DNA from: Blastococcus saxobsidens
Lineage (GTDB): Bacteria; Actinomycetota; Actinomycetes; Mycobacteriales; Geodermatophilaceae
DNA length: 64,000 nt
Direction of reading: 5' to 3'
Assembly (NCBI RefSeq): GCF_002938435.1
Contig: NZ_POQT01000005.1
Coordinates: forward strand, 62,001 to 126,000
Numbering within the stretch: the first letter of the stretch is position 1; the number at the start of each line of letters is the position of its first letter. The notes below the pieces were generated by a model. It was given only the letters and a program-made list of their open reading frames with translations, was not told the origin of the DNA and did no database searches. Shown one piece after another: positions 9,293 to 17,491 of the stretch. The translations under genes and the position numbers were made by a program.

Positions 9293-9632
9293 GCGCACCA
9301 CGCCCGCCCGCGACTCGGAGCAGGCCATCGCCGCAGCGCTCCAGCGGTACCGGGTCATGGCCATCGTCGTCGGCGTCCTGCTGGTCCTGCTCTTCGTCGT
9401 CGCCATGCCGCTGAAGTACTGGGCGGACATGCCGACCATGGTCACCGTGCTGGGCACCGCCCACGGCTGGCTCTACGCCCTGTTCTTCCTCTCCGCCGTC
9501 GACCTCGCACTGCGGGCGAAGTGGACCCTCAAGGGCACGGTGATCGCCCTCGTGCTCGGGACCATCCCTTTCCTGTCGTTCGTCGGCGAGCACGACGTCA
9601 CGCGGAAGATGCGCGCCGGCGAGCGCGTGTGA
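9282..9632 (+). CDS. DUF3817 membrane protein
   Basis: A 116-residue integral membrane protein with about three helices, including IVVGVLLVLLFVVAMPLKYW and GTAHGWLYALFFLSAVDLAL, typical of the DUF3817 family found widely in actinobacteria. The ATG lies inside the end of the previous gene (11-nt overlap), so the two are probably cotranslated. Function is unknown; the family is often found next to cytochrome oxidase genes. Confidence 0.8.
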   Translation: MAAERTTPARDSEQAIAAALQRYRVMAIVVGVLLVLLFVVAMPLKYWADMPTMVTVLGTAHGWLYALFFLSAVDLALRAKWTLKGTVIALVLGTIPFLSFVGEHDVTRKMRAGERV

Positions 9633-9675
9633 CCTCCACCGCCCGCTTCTCCCCCACCCCGAGGACCTGCGCCTG

Positions 9676-11607
9676 ATGTGTGGCCTGCTCGCCTACTTCT
9701 CCACCGACGCCGCGCGCGTCACCGACACCACCGTCGCCGCCGTGCGGGGAGCGCAGCACTGCCTGCGCCACCGCGGGCCCGACGAGACCGAGGCCTGGTG
9801 GGACGGCCGGGCGGTGTTCGGCTTCAACCGGCTGTCGTTCATCGACATCGAGCACAGCCACCAGCCGATGCCCTACGCCGACGGCCGCTACCGGATCGTC
9901 TTCAACGGTGAGATCTACAACTACCTCGAGCTCCGCGAGGAGCTGAAGGCGGCCGGCGCCACCTTCGCCACCGAGGGCGACACCGAGGCGATCGTCGCCG
10001 GCTACCACCACTGGGGTGAGGACGTCGTCCACCGGCTGCGGGGCATGTTCGCCTTCCTCATCTGGGACACCCAGGAGGAGAAGGTCTTCGGGGCCCGTGA
10101 CCCGTTCGGCATCAAGCCGCTGTTCACCGCCCGCATGGCCGACGGCGGGCTGGTCTTCAGCTCGGAGAAGAAGGCCGTGCTGGAGATGCTGGGCGGCAGC
10201 GGGGCGGCCGGTGGCGTCGACGCCGCGTCGCTGCAGCACTACCTGACCCTGCAGTACGTGCCCGAGCCCGCCACGCTGCACCGCGGCATCCGCCGCATCG
10301 AGAGCGGCACCAGCTTCACCGTCGTCGACGGCGAGCTGACGACGACGCGCTACTTCCACCCGACGTTCCCGATCCGGCCGGTCGCGAAGGACGAGCAGCA
10401 GGCGCTGTACGACCGCATCGCCGACGTGCTCGACGACTCGGTGCGCATGCACATGCGCGCCGACGTCACGGTCGGGTCGTTCCTCTCCGGGGGCATCGAC
10501 TCCACGGCGATCGCGGCGCTGGCGAAGCGCTACAACCCGAAGCTGCTGACCTTCACCACCGGGTTCGAGCGTCACGGCTTCTCCGAGATCGACGTCGCGG
10601 CCGAGTCCGCCGCCGCGATCGGGGTGGAGCACATCACCAAGGTGGTCACCGCCCAGGAGTTCGCCGAGTCCATCCCGCTGGTGGTCTGGTACCTCGACGA
10701 CCCGGTGGCCGACCCGGCGCTGGTGCCGCTGTACTTCATCGCCCGCGAGGCCCGCAAGCACGTGAAGGTGGTGCTCTCCGGCGAGGGCGCCGACGAGCTC
10801 TTCGGCGGCTACAACATCTACCGCGAGCCGCTCTCCCTGGCGGCGTTCGAGAAGCTGCCCGGAGGCATCCGCCGCGCGCTGGGGGCGCTGTCGACCAGGC
10901 TGCCCGACGGCATGCGGGGCAAGGACCTGCTGCGGCGGGGCGCGATCCCGCTGGAACAGCGCTACTACGGCAACGCCCGGCTCTTCCGCGACGACGAGCT
11001 GGGCTTCCTGCGCAGCCGCGACCCCGACCTCTCGCACGTCACGGTCACCCGCGAGCTCTACGAGCGCACCCGCGCCGCGGGCTACGACGACGTCACGGCC
11101 ATGCAGTACGTGGACCTGTTCACCTGGCTGCGCGGCGACATCCTGGTCAAGGCGGACAAGATGACGATGGCGAACTCGCTGGAGCTGCGGGTCCCGTTCC
11201 TCGATCCCGAGGTCTTCAGGGTCGCCTCCACGATCCCGGTCGACCAGCGGGTCACCAAGGAGACGACGAAGTACGCGCTGCGCCGGGCGCTGGAGCAGAT
11301 CGTGCCCGCGCACGTGCTGAACCGCCGCAAGCTCGGCTTCCCGGTGCCCACCCGCCACTGGCTCGCCGAGGACCTGCACGACTGGGCGCGCCAGGTGATC
11401 GAGGACAGCGGCACCGACGAGTGGCTGGACTCTTCTCAGGTGCTGGCGATGCTCGCCGCGCACCGGCAGAACCAGCGGGCCGGCTCCCCGGTGGACTACT
11501 CGCGCAAGCTCTGGACGCTGCTGGTCTTCATGATCTGGCACGGCATCTTCGTCGAGGGCCGGATCACCCCGGTGGTCCCGGAGACGGTCTACCCCGTCCG
11601 GCTCTGA
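9676..11607 (+). CDS. asnB: Asparagine synthase (glutamine-hydrolysing)
   Basis: A 643-residue class II amidotransferase. Cys2 of MCGLLAYFS is the glutaminase nucleophile; the NGEIYNYLELR and EGDTEAI motifs of the glutaminase domain follow, and the synthetase domain carries the ATP-binding SGGIDS motif and SGEGADELFGGY. It makes asparagine from aspartate, glutamine and ATP; the actinobacterial form (Rv2201 type) has also been linked to amidation of cell-wall precursors. It occupies the same place after the ctaC region as in Mycobacterium. Confidence 0.95.
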   Translation: MCGLLAYFSTDAARVTDTTVAAVRGAQHCLRHRGPDETEAWWDGRAVFGFNRLSFIDIEHSHQPMPYADGRYRIVFNGEIYNYLELREELKAAGATFATEGDTEAIVAGYHHWGEDVVHRLRGMFAFLIWDTQEEKVFGARDPFGIKPLFTARMADGGLVFSSEKKAVLEMLGGSGAAGGVDAASLQHYLTLQYVPEPATLHRGIRRIESGTSFTVVDGELTTTRYFHPTFPIRPVAKDEQQALYDRIADVLDDSVRMHMRADVTVGSFLSGGIDSTAIAALAKRYNPKLLTFTTGFERHGFSEIDVAAESAAAIGVEHITKVVTAQEFAESIPLVVWYLDDPVADPALVPLYFIAREARKHVKVVLSGEGADELFGGYNIYREPLSLAAFEKLPGGIRRALGALSTRLPDGMRGKDLLRRGAIPLEQRYYGNARLFRDDELGFLRSRDPDLSHVTVTRELYERTRAAGYDDVTAMQYVDLFTWLRGDILVKADKMTMANSLELRVPFLDPEVFRVASTIPVDQRVTKETTKYALRRALEQIVPAHVLNRRKLGFPVPTRHWLAEDLHDWARQVIEDSGTDEWLDSSQVLAMLAAHRQNQRAGSPVDYSRKLWTLLVFMIWHGIFVEGRITPVVPETVYPVRL

Positions 11608-11612
11608 GGACG

Positions 11613-11648
11613 ACGACGGCCCGGCTCCCTCGGGAGCCGGGCCGTCGT
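11613..11648 (+). terminator. Terminator after asnB
   Basis: Perfect 17-bp hairpin, arms ACGACGGCCCGGCTCCC and GGGAGCCGGGCCGTCGT, with a 2-nt loop, 5 nt after the asnB stop. Confidence 0.85.
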
Positions 11649-11660
11649 GACGTACCGGGC

Positions 11661-11715
11661 GGCCCCTCTACAGGGCCCCGCCGCGAGCGTGCGAGCGGTG
11701 GGGGGCAGAGGGGTC
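11661..11715. repeat. Dispersed two-stem hairpin element, copy A
   Basis: An outer stem (CCCCTCT at 11663-11669 with AGAGGGG at 11707-11713) encloses CAGGG and an inner stem (CCCCGCCGC at 11676-11684 with GCGGTGGGG at 11695-11703) capped by a GAGC..GCGA loop, and ends GGTCCTT. Copies B (20158-20210) and C (59935-59990) keep the architecture with different outer-stem sequences. It lies between the convergent asnB and ErpA-like genes. Confidence 0.75.
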
Positions 11716-11720
11716 CTTCC

Positions 11721-12092
11721 TCAGCTGAAGCTGTCCCCGCAGGCGCACGAGCTGCCGGCGTTGGGGTTGTCGATCGTGAAGCCCTGCTTCTCGATGGAGT
11801 CGACGAAGTCGATCGTCGCGCCACCGAGGTACGGCCCGCTCATGCGGTCGACGATGACCTCGACCCCACCGAACTCGTAGGTCTGGTCGCCGTCGAGGAA
11901 CCGCTCGTCGAAGAACAGCTGGTAGCGCAGACCCGAGCAGCCGCCCGGCTGGACGGCGATGCGCAGCCGCAGGTCGTCGCGACCCTCCTGGTCCAGCAGC
12001 GCCTTGACCTTCGCCGCCGCCGGGTCGCTGAGTACGACGCCGGTGACGCCGGGCGCCCCGCCGTCGACGGTCGTGGTGTCCTGCACCGACAT
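11721..12092 (-). CDS. erpA: A-type iron-sulfur carrier protein (ErpA/IscA-like)
   Basis: A 123-residue HesB/IscA family protein with the three conserved cysteines: one in VQPGGCSGLRYQL and two in the C-terminal CACGDSFS. It holds and passes on Fe-S clusters to client proteins, in keeping with nearby Rieske and lipoyl synthase genes. ATG 12092 follows a GGGAGGA site; the long upstream frame is a shadow. It matches the position of Rv2204c. The ErpA rather than IscA name is by synteny only. Confidence 0.9.
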   Translation of the reverse strand: MSVQDTTTVDGGAPGVTGVVLSDPAAAKVKALLDQEGRDDLRLRIAVQPGGCSGLRYQLFFDERFLDGDQTYEFGGVEVIVDRMSGPYLGGATIDFVDSIEKQGFTIDNPNAGSSCACGDSFS

Positions 12093-12232
12093 GTTGTGTC
12101 CTCCCAGATCCGAGGTGCCCGCTGCGGCACTTCCTGCAGCGGACCAACACCGCCGTGGCGGTGGCTCTTCCCCTGCTGCCGTCCACTGTACGGCTCCGGG
12201 CTCGACCTCCGGGGCAGCGTTGCTCACACACG

Positions 12233-12238
12233 TAGACT
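12233..12238 (+). promoter_or_regulatory. -10 box of a leaderless promoter for the DUF3043 gene
   Basis: TAGACT followed by 8 nt and then the GTG at 12247; no ribosome-binding site is visible. Confidence 0.45.
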
Positions 12239-12246
12239 TCCGGGCC

Positions 12247-12864
12247 GTGAAGCTCCGCCTGCCCGGCCGCCGTGACAGCACCCCCACGCCCGACGCCACC
12301 TCCGGCGACGACGGTGAGCTCACCGCGCAGCTCATGAAGTCCGGCGGCAAGGGGCGCCCGACCCCGAGGCGCGCCGAGGCCCAGGGCCGCCGGCAGGGTC
12401 CTCCCCCGCCGCCGCCCACCACGCGCAAGGAGGCCTACCGGCGGATGCGCGAGCAGCAGGCCGCCCGCCGTGCGGAGACCCGCCAGGGTGCTGCCCGCGG
12501 TGACGACGCCTACCTGCCCGCCCGCGACCGCGGCCCGGTGCGCAAGCTCGTGCGCGACGTCGTCGACAGCCGCCGCAACGTGGGCAGCTTGTTCCTCGCC
12601 GTCGCCGCCGTGGCGCTGATCGGCACGTTCGTGCCGAGCCTGGCCGTGAAGACGTACTCCAGCTTCGTGCTGTTCGGCTTCTTCCTGGTGCTGATCGTGG
12701 ACTCGGTGGTGCTCGGCCGGAAGATCAAGAGCGCCGTCACCGCCCGGTTCCCCGACGAGGACCACAAGATGAAGGGCCTGGTCTGGTACGGCATCAGCCG
12801 GTCGACCATGATCCGCCGGTGGCGCTTCCCCAAGCCCGAGGTCCCGCTCGGCGCGAACGTCTGA
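12247..12864 (+). CDS. DUF3043 membrane protein
   Basis: A 205-residue protein with a basic, Pro-rich N-terminal half (about residues 1-100, with RKEAYRRMREQQAARRAE) and two transmembrane helices (LFLAVAAVALIGTFVPSL and FVLFGFFLVLIVDSVVLG), then the conserved IKSAVTARFPDEDHKMKGLVW segment. This is the DUF3043 family (Rv2206 type). Function is unknown. The start was chosen for the leaderless box and because the conserved KLRLPGRR opening begins there. Confidence 0.85.
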   Translation: MKLRLPGRRDSTPTPDATSGDDGELTAQLMKSGGKGRPTPRRAEAQGRRQGPPPPPPTTRKEAYRRMREQQAARRAETRQGAARGDDAYLPARDRGPVRKLVRDVVDSRRNVGSLFLAVAAVALIGTFVPSLAVKTYSSFVLFGFFLVLIVDSVVLGRKIKSAVTARFPDEDHKMKGLVWYGISRSTMIRRWRFPKPEVPLGANV

Positions 12865-12893
12865 CGCAGGCCCCCCCCTGCGCGGGGGCGCTG

Positions 12894-13697
12894 ATGCGGG
12901 TCACCCTCCTGGGCACGGGCGCCGCCGACGGCTGGCCCAACCCGTGGTGCGAGGGCCCGTCGTGCGCCGACGCACGCCTGCGCGGCGAGCTGCGCCGTCC
13001 GACGTCGGCACTGGTGGACGGCGTGCTGCTGCTCGACCTCTCCCCCGCACCACCACCGGTCGAGGTGTCCCTGGCCCGGGTGCACACGGTCCTGGTCACC
13101 CACGACCACCCCGACCACTGCGCACCCCTGTCGCTGCTCGCCCGCCAGTGGGTCCGCCGGTCCCAGCCGCTCGCCGTCGCCGGTCCCGCCCCGGCACTGG
13201 AGGCGGTGCGGCCGTGGCTCGCCCCCGACGACCCGGTGGACCTGGTCCCCGTCGCCCCCGGCACGGCTCTCGAGCGGTCGGGCTACCGCGTGCGCGCGCT
13301 GCACGCCGCCCACGAGGTGCCCGCCGTGCTCTACGACGTGACCGGACCCGACGGCGCCCGGCTGTTGTACGCCACCGACACCGGCCCGCTCCCCGAGGCG
13401 ACGCTCGAGGCCACCCGCGGCGCCGCCTACGACCTGGTGCTCCTGGAGGAGACGTTCGGGACGGTGACCGGCCACGGGACCGGGCACCTGGACCTGGCGA
13501 CCTTCCCGGCGCAGTTGGACCGGCTGACGGACGTCGGGGCGGTGACCCCCGGCACCGACGTCGTCGCCGTGCACCTGGGGCACCACAACCCGCCGGCCGC
13601 GGAGCTGACCGGGGTGCTGGCCCGGCTCGGCGCGCGCCTCCTCGCCGACGGCGACTCCGTGACGACCCGGTGCGCGGCGGCCGTCCCCGGCGCCTAA
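12894..13697 (+). CDS. MBL-fold metal-dependent hydrolase
   Basis: A 267-residue metallo-beta-lactamase fold protein. It has the N-terminal LLGTGAADGWPNPWCEGPSCADARLR type opening of PhnP-like hydrolases (Cys-containing metal loop) and the metal-binding THDHPDH motif; further ligands are likely in HAAHEVPA, YATDTG and HLGHHN. Closest in style to cyclic-phosphate or RNA-processing MBL enzymes, but the substrate cannot be named. It lies between the DUF3043 and aldo/keto reductase genes, same strand. Confidence 0.8.
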   Translation: MRVTLLGTGAADGWPNPWCEGPSCADARLRGELRRPTSALVDGVLLLDLSPAPPPVEVSLARVHTVLVTHDHPDHCAPLSLLARQWVRRSQPLAVAGPAPALEAVRPWLAPDDPVDLVPVAPGTALERSGYRVRALHAAHEVPAVLYDVTGPDGARLLYATDTGPLPEATLEATRGAAYDLVLLEETFGTVTGHGTGHLDLATFPAQLDRLTDVGAVTPGTDVVAVHLGHHNPPAAELTGVLARLGARLLADGDSVTTRCAAAVPGA

Positions 13698-13708
13698 CGT
13701 CCCCCTTC

Positions 13709-14692
13709 GTGGAATTCAGACGCCTCGGCCGCTCCGGCCTGACCATCTCCGAGATCGCGTACGGCAACTGGCTCACCCACGGCGGGCAGGTCGAGGAGGA
13801 CGCGGCGCACGCCTGCGTCCGCGCGGCCCTCGACGCCGGGATCACCACGTTCGACACCGCCGACGTCTACGCCGGCACTCGCGCCGAGACCGTGCTCGGG
13901 GCCGCCCTCGACGGCCACCGCCGGGAGTCCATCGAGCTGTTCACGAAGGTCTACTGGCCCACCGGGCCCGGGCGGAACGACCGCGGCCTCGGGCGCAAGC
14001 ACGTCATCGAGAGCTGCCACGCCTCGCTGCGCCGGCTGCGAACCGACTACGTCGACCTGTACCAGGCCCACCGCTACGACCCGTCCGTGCCGCTCGAGGA
14101 GACGATGACCGCCTTCGCCGACCTGGTGCGGCAGGGCAAGGCGCTCTACATCGGCGTCTCGGAGTGGAACGCCGGGCAGATCGCCGCCGGTGCCGCGCTG
14201 GCCCGGGAGCTCGGCATCCACCTGATCAGCAACCAGCCGCAGTACTCGATGCTGTGGCGGGTCATCGAGGCCGAGGTCGTGCCGACGTCGGAGCAGGAGG
14301 GGCTGTCCCAGATCGTCTGGTCGCCGCTGGCGCAGGGCATCCTCACCGGCAAGTACCAGCCGGGGCAGCAGCCACCCCCGGACAGCCGGGCCGGCCACGC
14401 CGAGGCGGGTCAGTCGATGCAGCCCTTCATGCGCGACGACATCCTCGCGCGGGTCCAGGAGCTGCGGCCGGTCGCCGACGACCTGGGGCTGTCGATGGCC
14501 CAGCTGGCCGTGGCCTGGGTGCTGCAGAACCGGAACGTGGCCGCGGCCATCATCGGCGCCAGCCGGCCCGAGCAGGTGGCGGACAACGTCAAGGCCGCCG
14601 GCGTGACGCTGGACGCGGACGTCCTGACGCGCATCGACGACGTGCTGGGCGAGGTCGTGGAGCGCGACTCGTCCAAGACCGCCCGCGGCTGA
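13709..14692 (+). CDS. Aldo/keto reductase
   Basis: A 327-residue AKR barrel protein. The opening EFRRLGRSGLTISEIAYGNW, the FDTADVYAGTRAE motif (catalytic Asp and Tyr), the Lys of LFTKVYW and the His of LYQAHRYD are all in order, with a C-terminal IIGASRPEQVADN cofactor-binding loop. It resembles the potassium-channel beta-subunit/YghZ branch that reduces carbonyls with NADPH. The GTG at 13709 has TAACGT 8 nt upstream, overlapping the previous stop codon, so it may have its own leaderless promoter. Confidence 0.93.
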   Translation: MEFRRLGRSGLTISEIAYGNWLTHGGQVEEDAAHACVRAALDAGITTFDTADVYAGTRAETVLGAALDGHRRESIELFTKVYWPTGPGRNDRGLGRKHVIESCHASLRRLRTDYVDLYQAHRYDPSVPLEETMTAFADLVRQGKALYIGVSEWNAGQIAAGAALARELGIHLISNQPQYSMLWRVIEAEVVPTSEQEGLSQIVWSPLAQGILTGKYQPGQQPPPDSRAGHAEAGQSMQPFMRDDILARVQELRPVADDLGLSMAQLAVAWVLQNRNVAAAIIGASRPEQVADNVKAAGVTLDADVLTRIDDVLGEVVERDSSKTARG

Positions 14693-14700
14693 TCCGTGAC

Positions 14701-14733
14701 CTCTCCCGGCTCCGGCAGCCGGAGCCGGGAGAG
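14701..14733. terminator. Terminator between convergent genes
   Basis: Hairpin with arms CTCTCCCGGCTCCGG and CCGGAGCCGGGAGAG and a 3-nt loop, 8 nt after the aldo/keto reductase stop and close to the end of the convergent 70-residue gene. Confidence 0.8.
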
Positions 14734-14766
14734 GATCCCGGCCGAGCCTCCACCTCGACCTGAGGG

Positions 14767-14979
14767 TCAGGTGGCGGCGAGCCCCATCGGGCCGTAGGCC
14801 TTCTCGTCCCCGTCGAAGAGGGTGACCGTGGCGACGCCGCGGTCGAGCAGCTCCCGCCAGTTCTCCCCCAGCCACGACTCCGCGTCGCTCTGGTTGTCGG
14901 AGTCGGGTACCTCCACCCCGACCGAGGCCGGGTCGAGGGTGGATCCGGACGGGTCCTCGAGACGCCAGTGCCAGCTCAT
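14767..14979 (-). CDS. Small conserved actinobacterial protein
   Basis: A 70-residue acidic protein, starting MSWHWRLEDPSGSTL and containing SQSD-like SDAESWLGENWRELLDRGVATVTLF and a KAYGPMGL end. Short proteins with this WxWR start, AESWLGE core and YGPM ending occur across actinobacteria without known function. Start ATG 14979 is supported by TAACCT 6 nt upstream on the minus strand (14986-14991), a leaderless layout. Confidence 0.75.
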   Translation of the reverse strand: MSWHWRLEDPSGSTLDPASVGVEVPDSDNQSDAESWLGENWRELLDRGVATVTLFDGDEKAYGPMGLAAT

Positions 14980-14985
14980 GCAGGG

Positions 14986-14991
14986 AGGTTA
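14986..14991 (-). promoter_or_regulatory. -10 box of a leaderless promoter
   Basis: TAACCT on the minus strand followed by 6 nt and the ATG at 14979. Confidence 0.5.
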
Positions 14992-15087
14992 GCGGCCCAG
15001 ACCGTTGCCCCGATGTGATCGCGTCCTCGATTACCGGCCCACCCGGACGGGCATGGCAGGTCATCGACCGCGTCTACCGGAGGACCG

Positions 15088-15534
15088 ATGACCGCACCCC
15101 GCCCGCACGCCACGGCCGGCGCCACGAGCGCCGACGTGGACCCCTTGCCCGAGAACGCCTCGACAGGTCAGCTGATCGGCCAGCTCACCGAGCAGATCAG
15201 CCGCCTGGTGCGCGACGAGGCAAAGCTGGCCCAGGCCGAGGTGACCCAGAAGGCGAAGAAGCTCGGGTTGGGCGCCGGCCTCTTCGGCGGCGCCGGCCTG
15301 GTCGCCTTCTTCGGGCTGGCCGCGCTGATCACCGCCGCCATCCTCGCCCTGGCCCTCGTGCTGCCCGCCTGGCTGGCCGCCCTCCTCGTCGGCGTCGTCC
15401 TGCTCGCCGTGGCGGGCGCGCTCGCCCTGGTCGGCAAGAAGGACGTGCAGCAGGGTTCGCCGCCCGTCCCCACGGAGGCCATCGCCGGCGTCAAGACCGA
15501 CATCGCGACCGTGAAGGAGAGTGCTCGCCGGTGA
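15088..15534 (+). CDS. Phage holin family (holin-X/DUF1469) membrane protein
   Basis: A 148-residue protein with a soluble N-terminus ending in LTEQISRLVRDEAKLAQAEV and two long helices (FGGAGLVAFFGLAALITAAI and LAALLVGVVLLAVAGALALV), the layout of the actinobacterial holin-X family. These are chromosomal envelope proteins rather than phage lysis genes. A GGAGG lies 6 nt before the ATG. It is first of three overlapping genes with DUF3618 and DUF4235 partners. Confidence 0.85.
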   Translation: MTAPRPHATAGATSADVDPLPENASTGQLIGQLTEQISRLVRDEAKLAQAEVTQKAKKLGLGAGLFGGAGLVAFFGLAALITAAILALALVLPAWLAALLVGVVLLAVAGALALVGKKDVQQGSPPVPTEAIAGVKTDIATVKESARR

Positions 15535-15980
15535 CCAGCTCCGACAGCACCCGCCCGGACGCCGCGAAGGCCGACGGCGCCCCCACGACCCCGGACGAGA
15601 TCAGGGCCGACATCGAGGCGACCCGGCAGGAGCTCGGGCGCACGGTGGACGAGCTCAGCCAGCGCCTCGACGTGCCCGCCCGCGCCAAGGAGGGCGCGGC
15701 CCGCGCGAAGGACACCGCCGTCGAGACCTACCGCGAGAGCCCACCGGCGTTCGCCGGTGCCGGAGCGGCCCTGGCTGGGCTGGTGGGCCTGGTCCTGTGG
15801 CGTCGGCGTCGGGCGCGGCGGCGGGCCAGCACGGAGGACCTCGTCCTCGATGCGCGCGTCGGCCGCAAGCGCCGGGCGCGACGAGCAGGCAGGGAACTGG
15901 CCGCCCGGCGAGCCGCCGCGCGGAAGACCACCAGGAGGGCCGAGAAGGAGGCCCGCCGCATCATGAGGAGAGCGCGTTGA
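15531..15980 (+). CDS. DUF3618 protein
   Basis: A 149-residue protein with the DUF3618 signature TPDEIRADIEATRQELGRTVDELSQRLDV, one transmembrane segment (AGAGAALAGLVGLVLW) and a very basic, Arg/Lys-rich C-terminal tail. It starts at GTG 15531, overlapping the previous stop (GTGA), and its own end overlaps the next start (TTGA). It probably acts at the membrane with its two neighbours; function unknown. Confidence 0.85.
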   Translation: MTSSDSTRPDAAKADGAPTTPDEIRADIEATRQELGRTVDELSQRLDVPARAKEGAARAKDTAVETYRESPPAFAGAGAALAGLVGLVLWRRRRARRRASTEDLVLDARVGRKRRARRAGRELAARRAAARKTTRRAEKEARRIMRRAR

Positions 15981-16249
15981 GCAAGGGAGCCAAGTTCGCC
16001 TACCGGCCGGTCGGCCTGCTGGCCGGCATCGTGGCCGGTTCGCTGAGCGGCATCGTCTTCAAGCAGATCTGGAAGGCGGTCGCCAACGAGGACGACGCCC
16101 CGTCGGCGCTGCAGAGCGAGTACCCGATGCGCGAGGTCGTCCTCGCCGCCGCCATCCAGGGCGCGATCTTCGCGGCCACCAAGGCGGCCATCGACCGCGC
16201 CGGGGCGCGTGGCTTCACCAAGCTGACGGGCAGTTGGCCCGGCGACTGA
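15977..16249 (+). CDS. DUF4235 membrane protein
   Basis: A 90-residue protein starting at TTG 15977, which overlaps the DUF3618 stop and has GAGGAG upstream. The opening SKGAKFAYRPVGLLAGIVAG, the VLAAAIQGAIFAATKAAIDRAGARG segment and the small size match DUF4235. Two short hydrophobic stretches are present. The TTG start and TTGA overlap complete a tightly coupled three-gene set. Confidence 0.85.
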   Translation: MSKGAKFAYRPVGLLAGIVAGSLSGIVFKQIWKAVANEDDAPSALQSEYPMREVVLAAAIQGAIFAATKAAIDRAGARGFTKLTGSWPGD

Positions 16250-16345
16250 CGTCCGCGGCGGCGGGCCGGGAGCACCTCCGCCCGCCGCCGCCCGCTCCGC
16301 ACCACCAGCGGCCGCATCCCGGCGGCGACCACCAGGGGGACGGCG

Positions 16346-17479
16346 ATGGCCGACACGAAGCGCCACGAGAGCGCGGTCGACCGCATCCGGCAGCGCGTCG
16401 AGGAGAAGGCGGCCCGCCGCGCGGCCGCCGCCGAGGCCGCGCGCAGCGGCGGCACACCGCCGGACCCCGAGCGGCTCCCCGACGGCGCCCCGGGCCCCGC
16501 CGAGCTGCCGGGCGTCCACGCACGGACGCCGACGCAGATCCCGTGGAGCGGCTGGAAGCAGATCGTCAAGCGGGCGTGGGCCGAGAACAAGGCCGACAAC
16601 ATGCCGATCATCGCCGGCGGGGTGGCGTTCTTCGGCTTCCTGTCGATCTTCCCCGCGCTGATCGCGCTGATCTCGATCTACGGGCTGATCGCCTCCCCCG
16701 AGACCGTCGCGCGGCAGGTGGAGGACCTGTCGGCACAGCTGCCGGAGGACGCCGCCGGGCTGATCGAGGAGCAGCTGACCGCGATCGTGGCCAACAGCGG
16801 GAGCGCCCTCAGCATCAGCCTCGTCGTCTCCATCCTCGCCGCGCTCTGGAGCGCCTCGGGTGGGGTGGGGAACGTGGTCACCGCGGTCAACATCGCCTAC
16901 GACGAGGTGGAGGCGCGCAGCTTCATCAAGCTGAAGCTCACCTCGCTGGCCCTGACGCTGGGCGCCATCGTCTTCGTGCTGATCACCTTCAGCCTCGTGG
17001 CGGTCGTCCCGGCCGTGCTCGAGGCGCTCCCGCTGGGCGTCGTCGGGACGATCCTCGCCCAGGTGGCGCGGTGGGTGCTGCTGCTCACCGTCTTCGCCGG
17101 GGCCCTCGCCGTCCTCTACCGGGTGGCCCCGGACCGGGATGCGCCGCGGTTCAGCTGGGTCAGCCTCGGGGCCGTCGTCGTCACCGTCATCTGGGCCGCG
17201 GTCAGCGTCGGCTTCGCGGTGTACGTGGACAACTTCGGGTCCTACGACAAGACCTACGGCGCGATCGCCGGCGTGATCGTGCTGATGCTGTGGCTGTACC
17301 TCACCTGCTACCTGGTGCTGCTGGGCGCGGAGATCAACGCGGAGGCCGAGCACCAGACGGCGCGGGACACCACCGACGGCGAGCCGGAGCCGATGGGCGA
17401 CCGCGGCGCCGTCGTCGCCGACACGCTGCCTCCCAAGCCGGAGCCGGAGAAGGGCGACAGCGACCCGACCCGCAAGTAG
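16346..17479 (+). CDS. YihY/BrkB family inner-membrane protein
   Basis: A 377-residue protein with a charged N-terminal region (about 1-70), then six or so transmembrane helices beginning at NMPIIAGGVAFFGFLSIFPALIAL and including LWSASGGVGNVVTAVNIAYDE and MLWLYLTCYLVLLGAEINAE, the YihY/BrkB family pattern. The family was once called ribonuclease BN in error. Its role is unclear (envelope or transport). It lies 96 bp after the DUF4235 gene, same strand. Confidence 0.88.
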   Translation: MADTKRHESAVDRIRQRVEEKAARRAAAAEAARSGGTPPDPERLPDGAPGPAELPGVHARTPTQIPWSGWKQIVKRAWAENKADNMPIIAGGVAFFGFLSIFPALIALISIYGLIASPETVARQVEDLSAQLPEDAAGLIEEQLTAIVANSGSALSISLVVSILAALWSASGGVGNVVTAVNIAYDEVEARSFIKLKLTSLALTLGAIVFVLITFSLVAVVPAVLEALPLGVVGTILAQVARWVLLLTVFAGALAVLYRVAPDRDAPRFSWVSLGAVVVTVIWAAVSVGFAVYVDNFGSYDKTYGAIAGVIVLMLWLYLTCYLVLLGAEINAEAEHQTARDTTDGEPEPMGDRGAVVADTLPPKPEPEKGDSDPTRK

Positions 17480-17491
17480 CGGACGGCCCGG

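Noticed and set aside
9598-11541. 647-codon frame on the strand opposite asnB
   Set aside because: Its translation is His/Val/Asp/Gly-rich shadow sequence created by GC-rich codon use, with no family resemblance; asnB is unmistakable. The same applies to the long frames opposite sucB, leuS, glnE and the GGDEF-EAL genes.
15088-16249. Holin-family gene as a sign of prophage
   Set aside because: The holin-X/DUF3618/DUF4235 set is a common chromosomal envelope cluster in actinobacteria; no phage structural or lysis genes are near.
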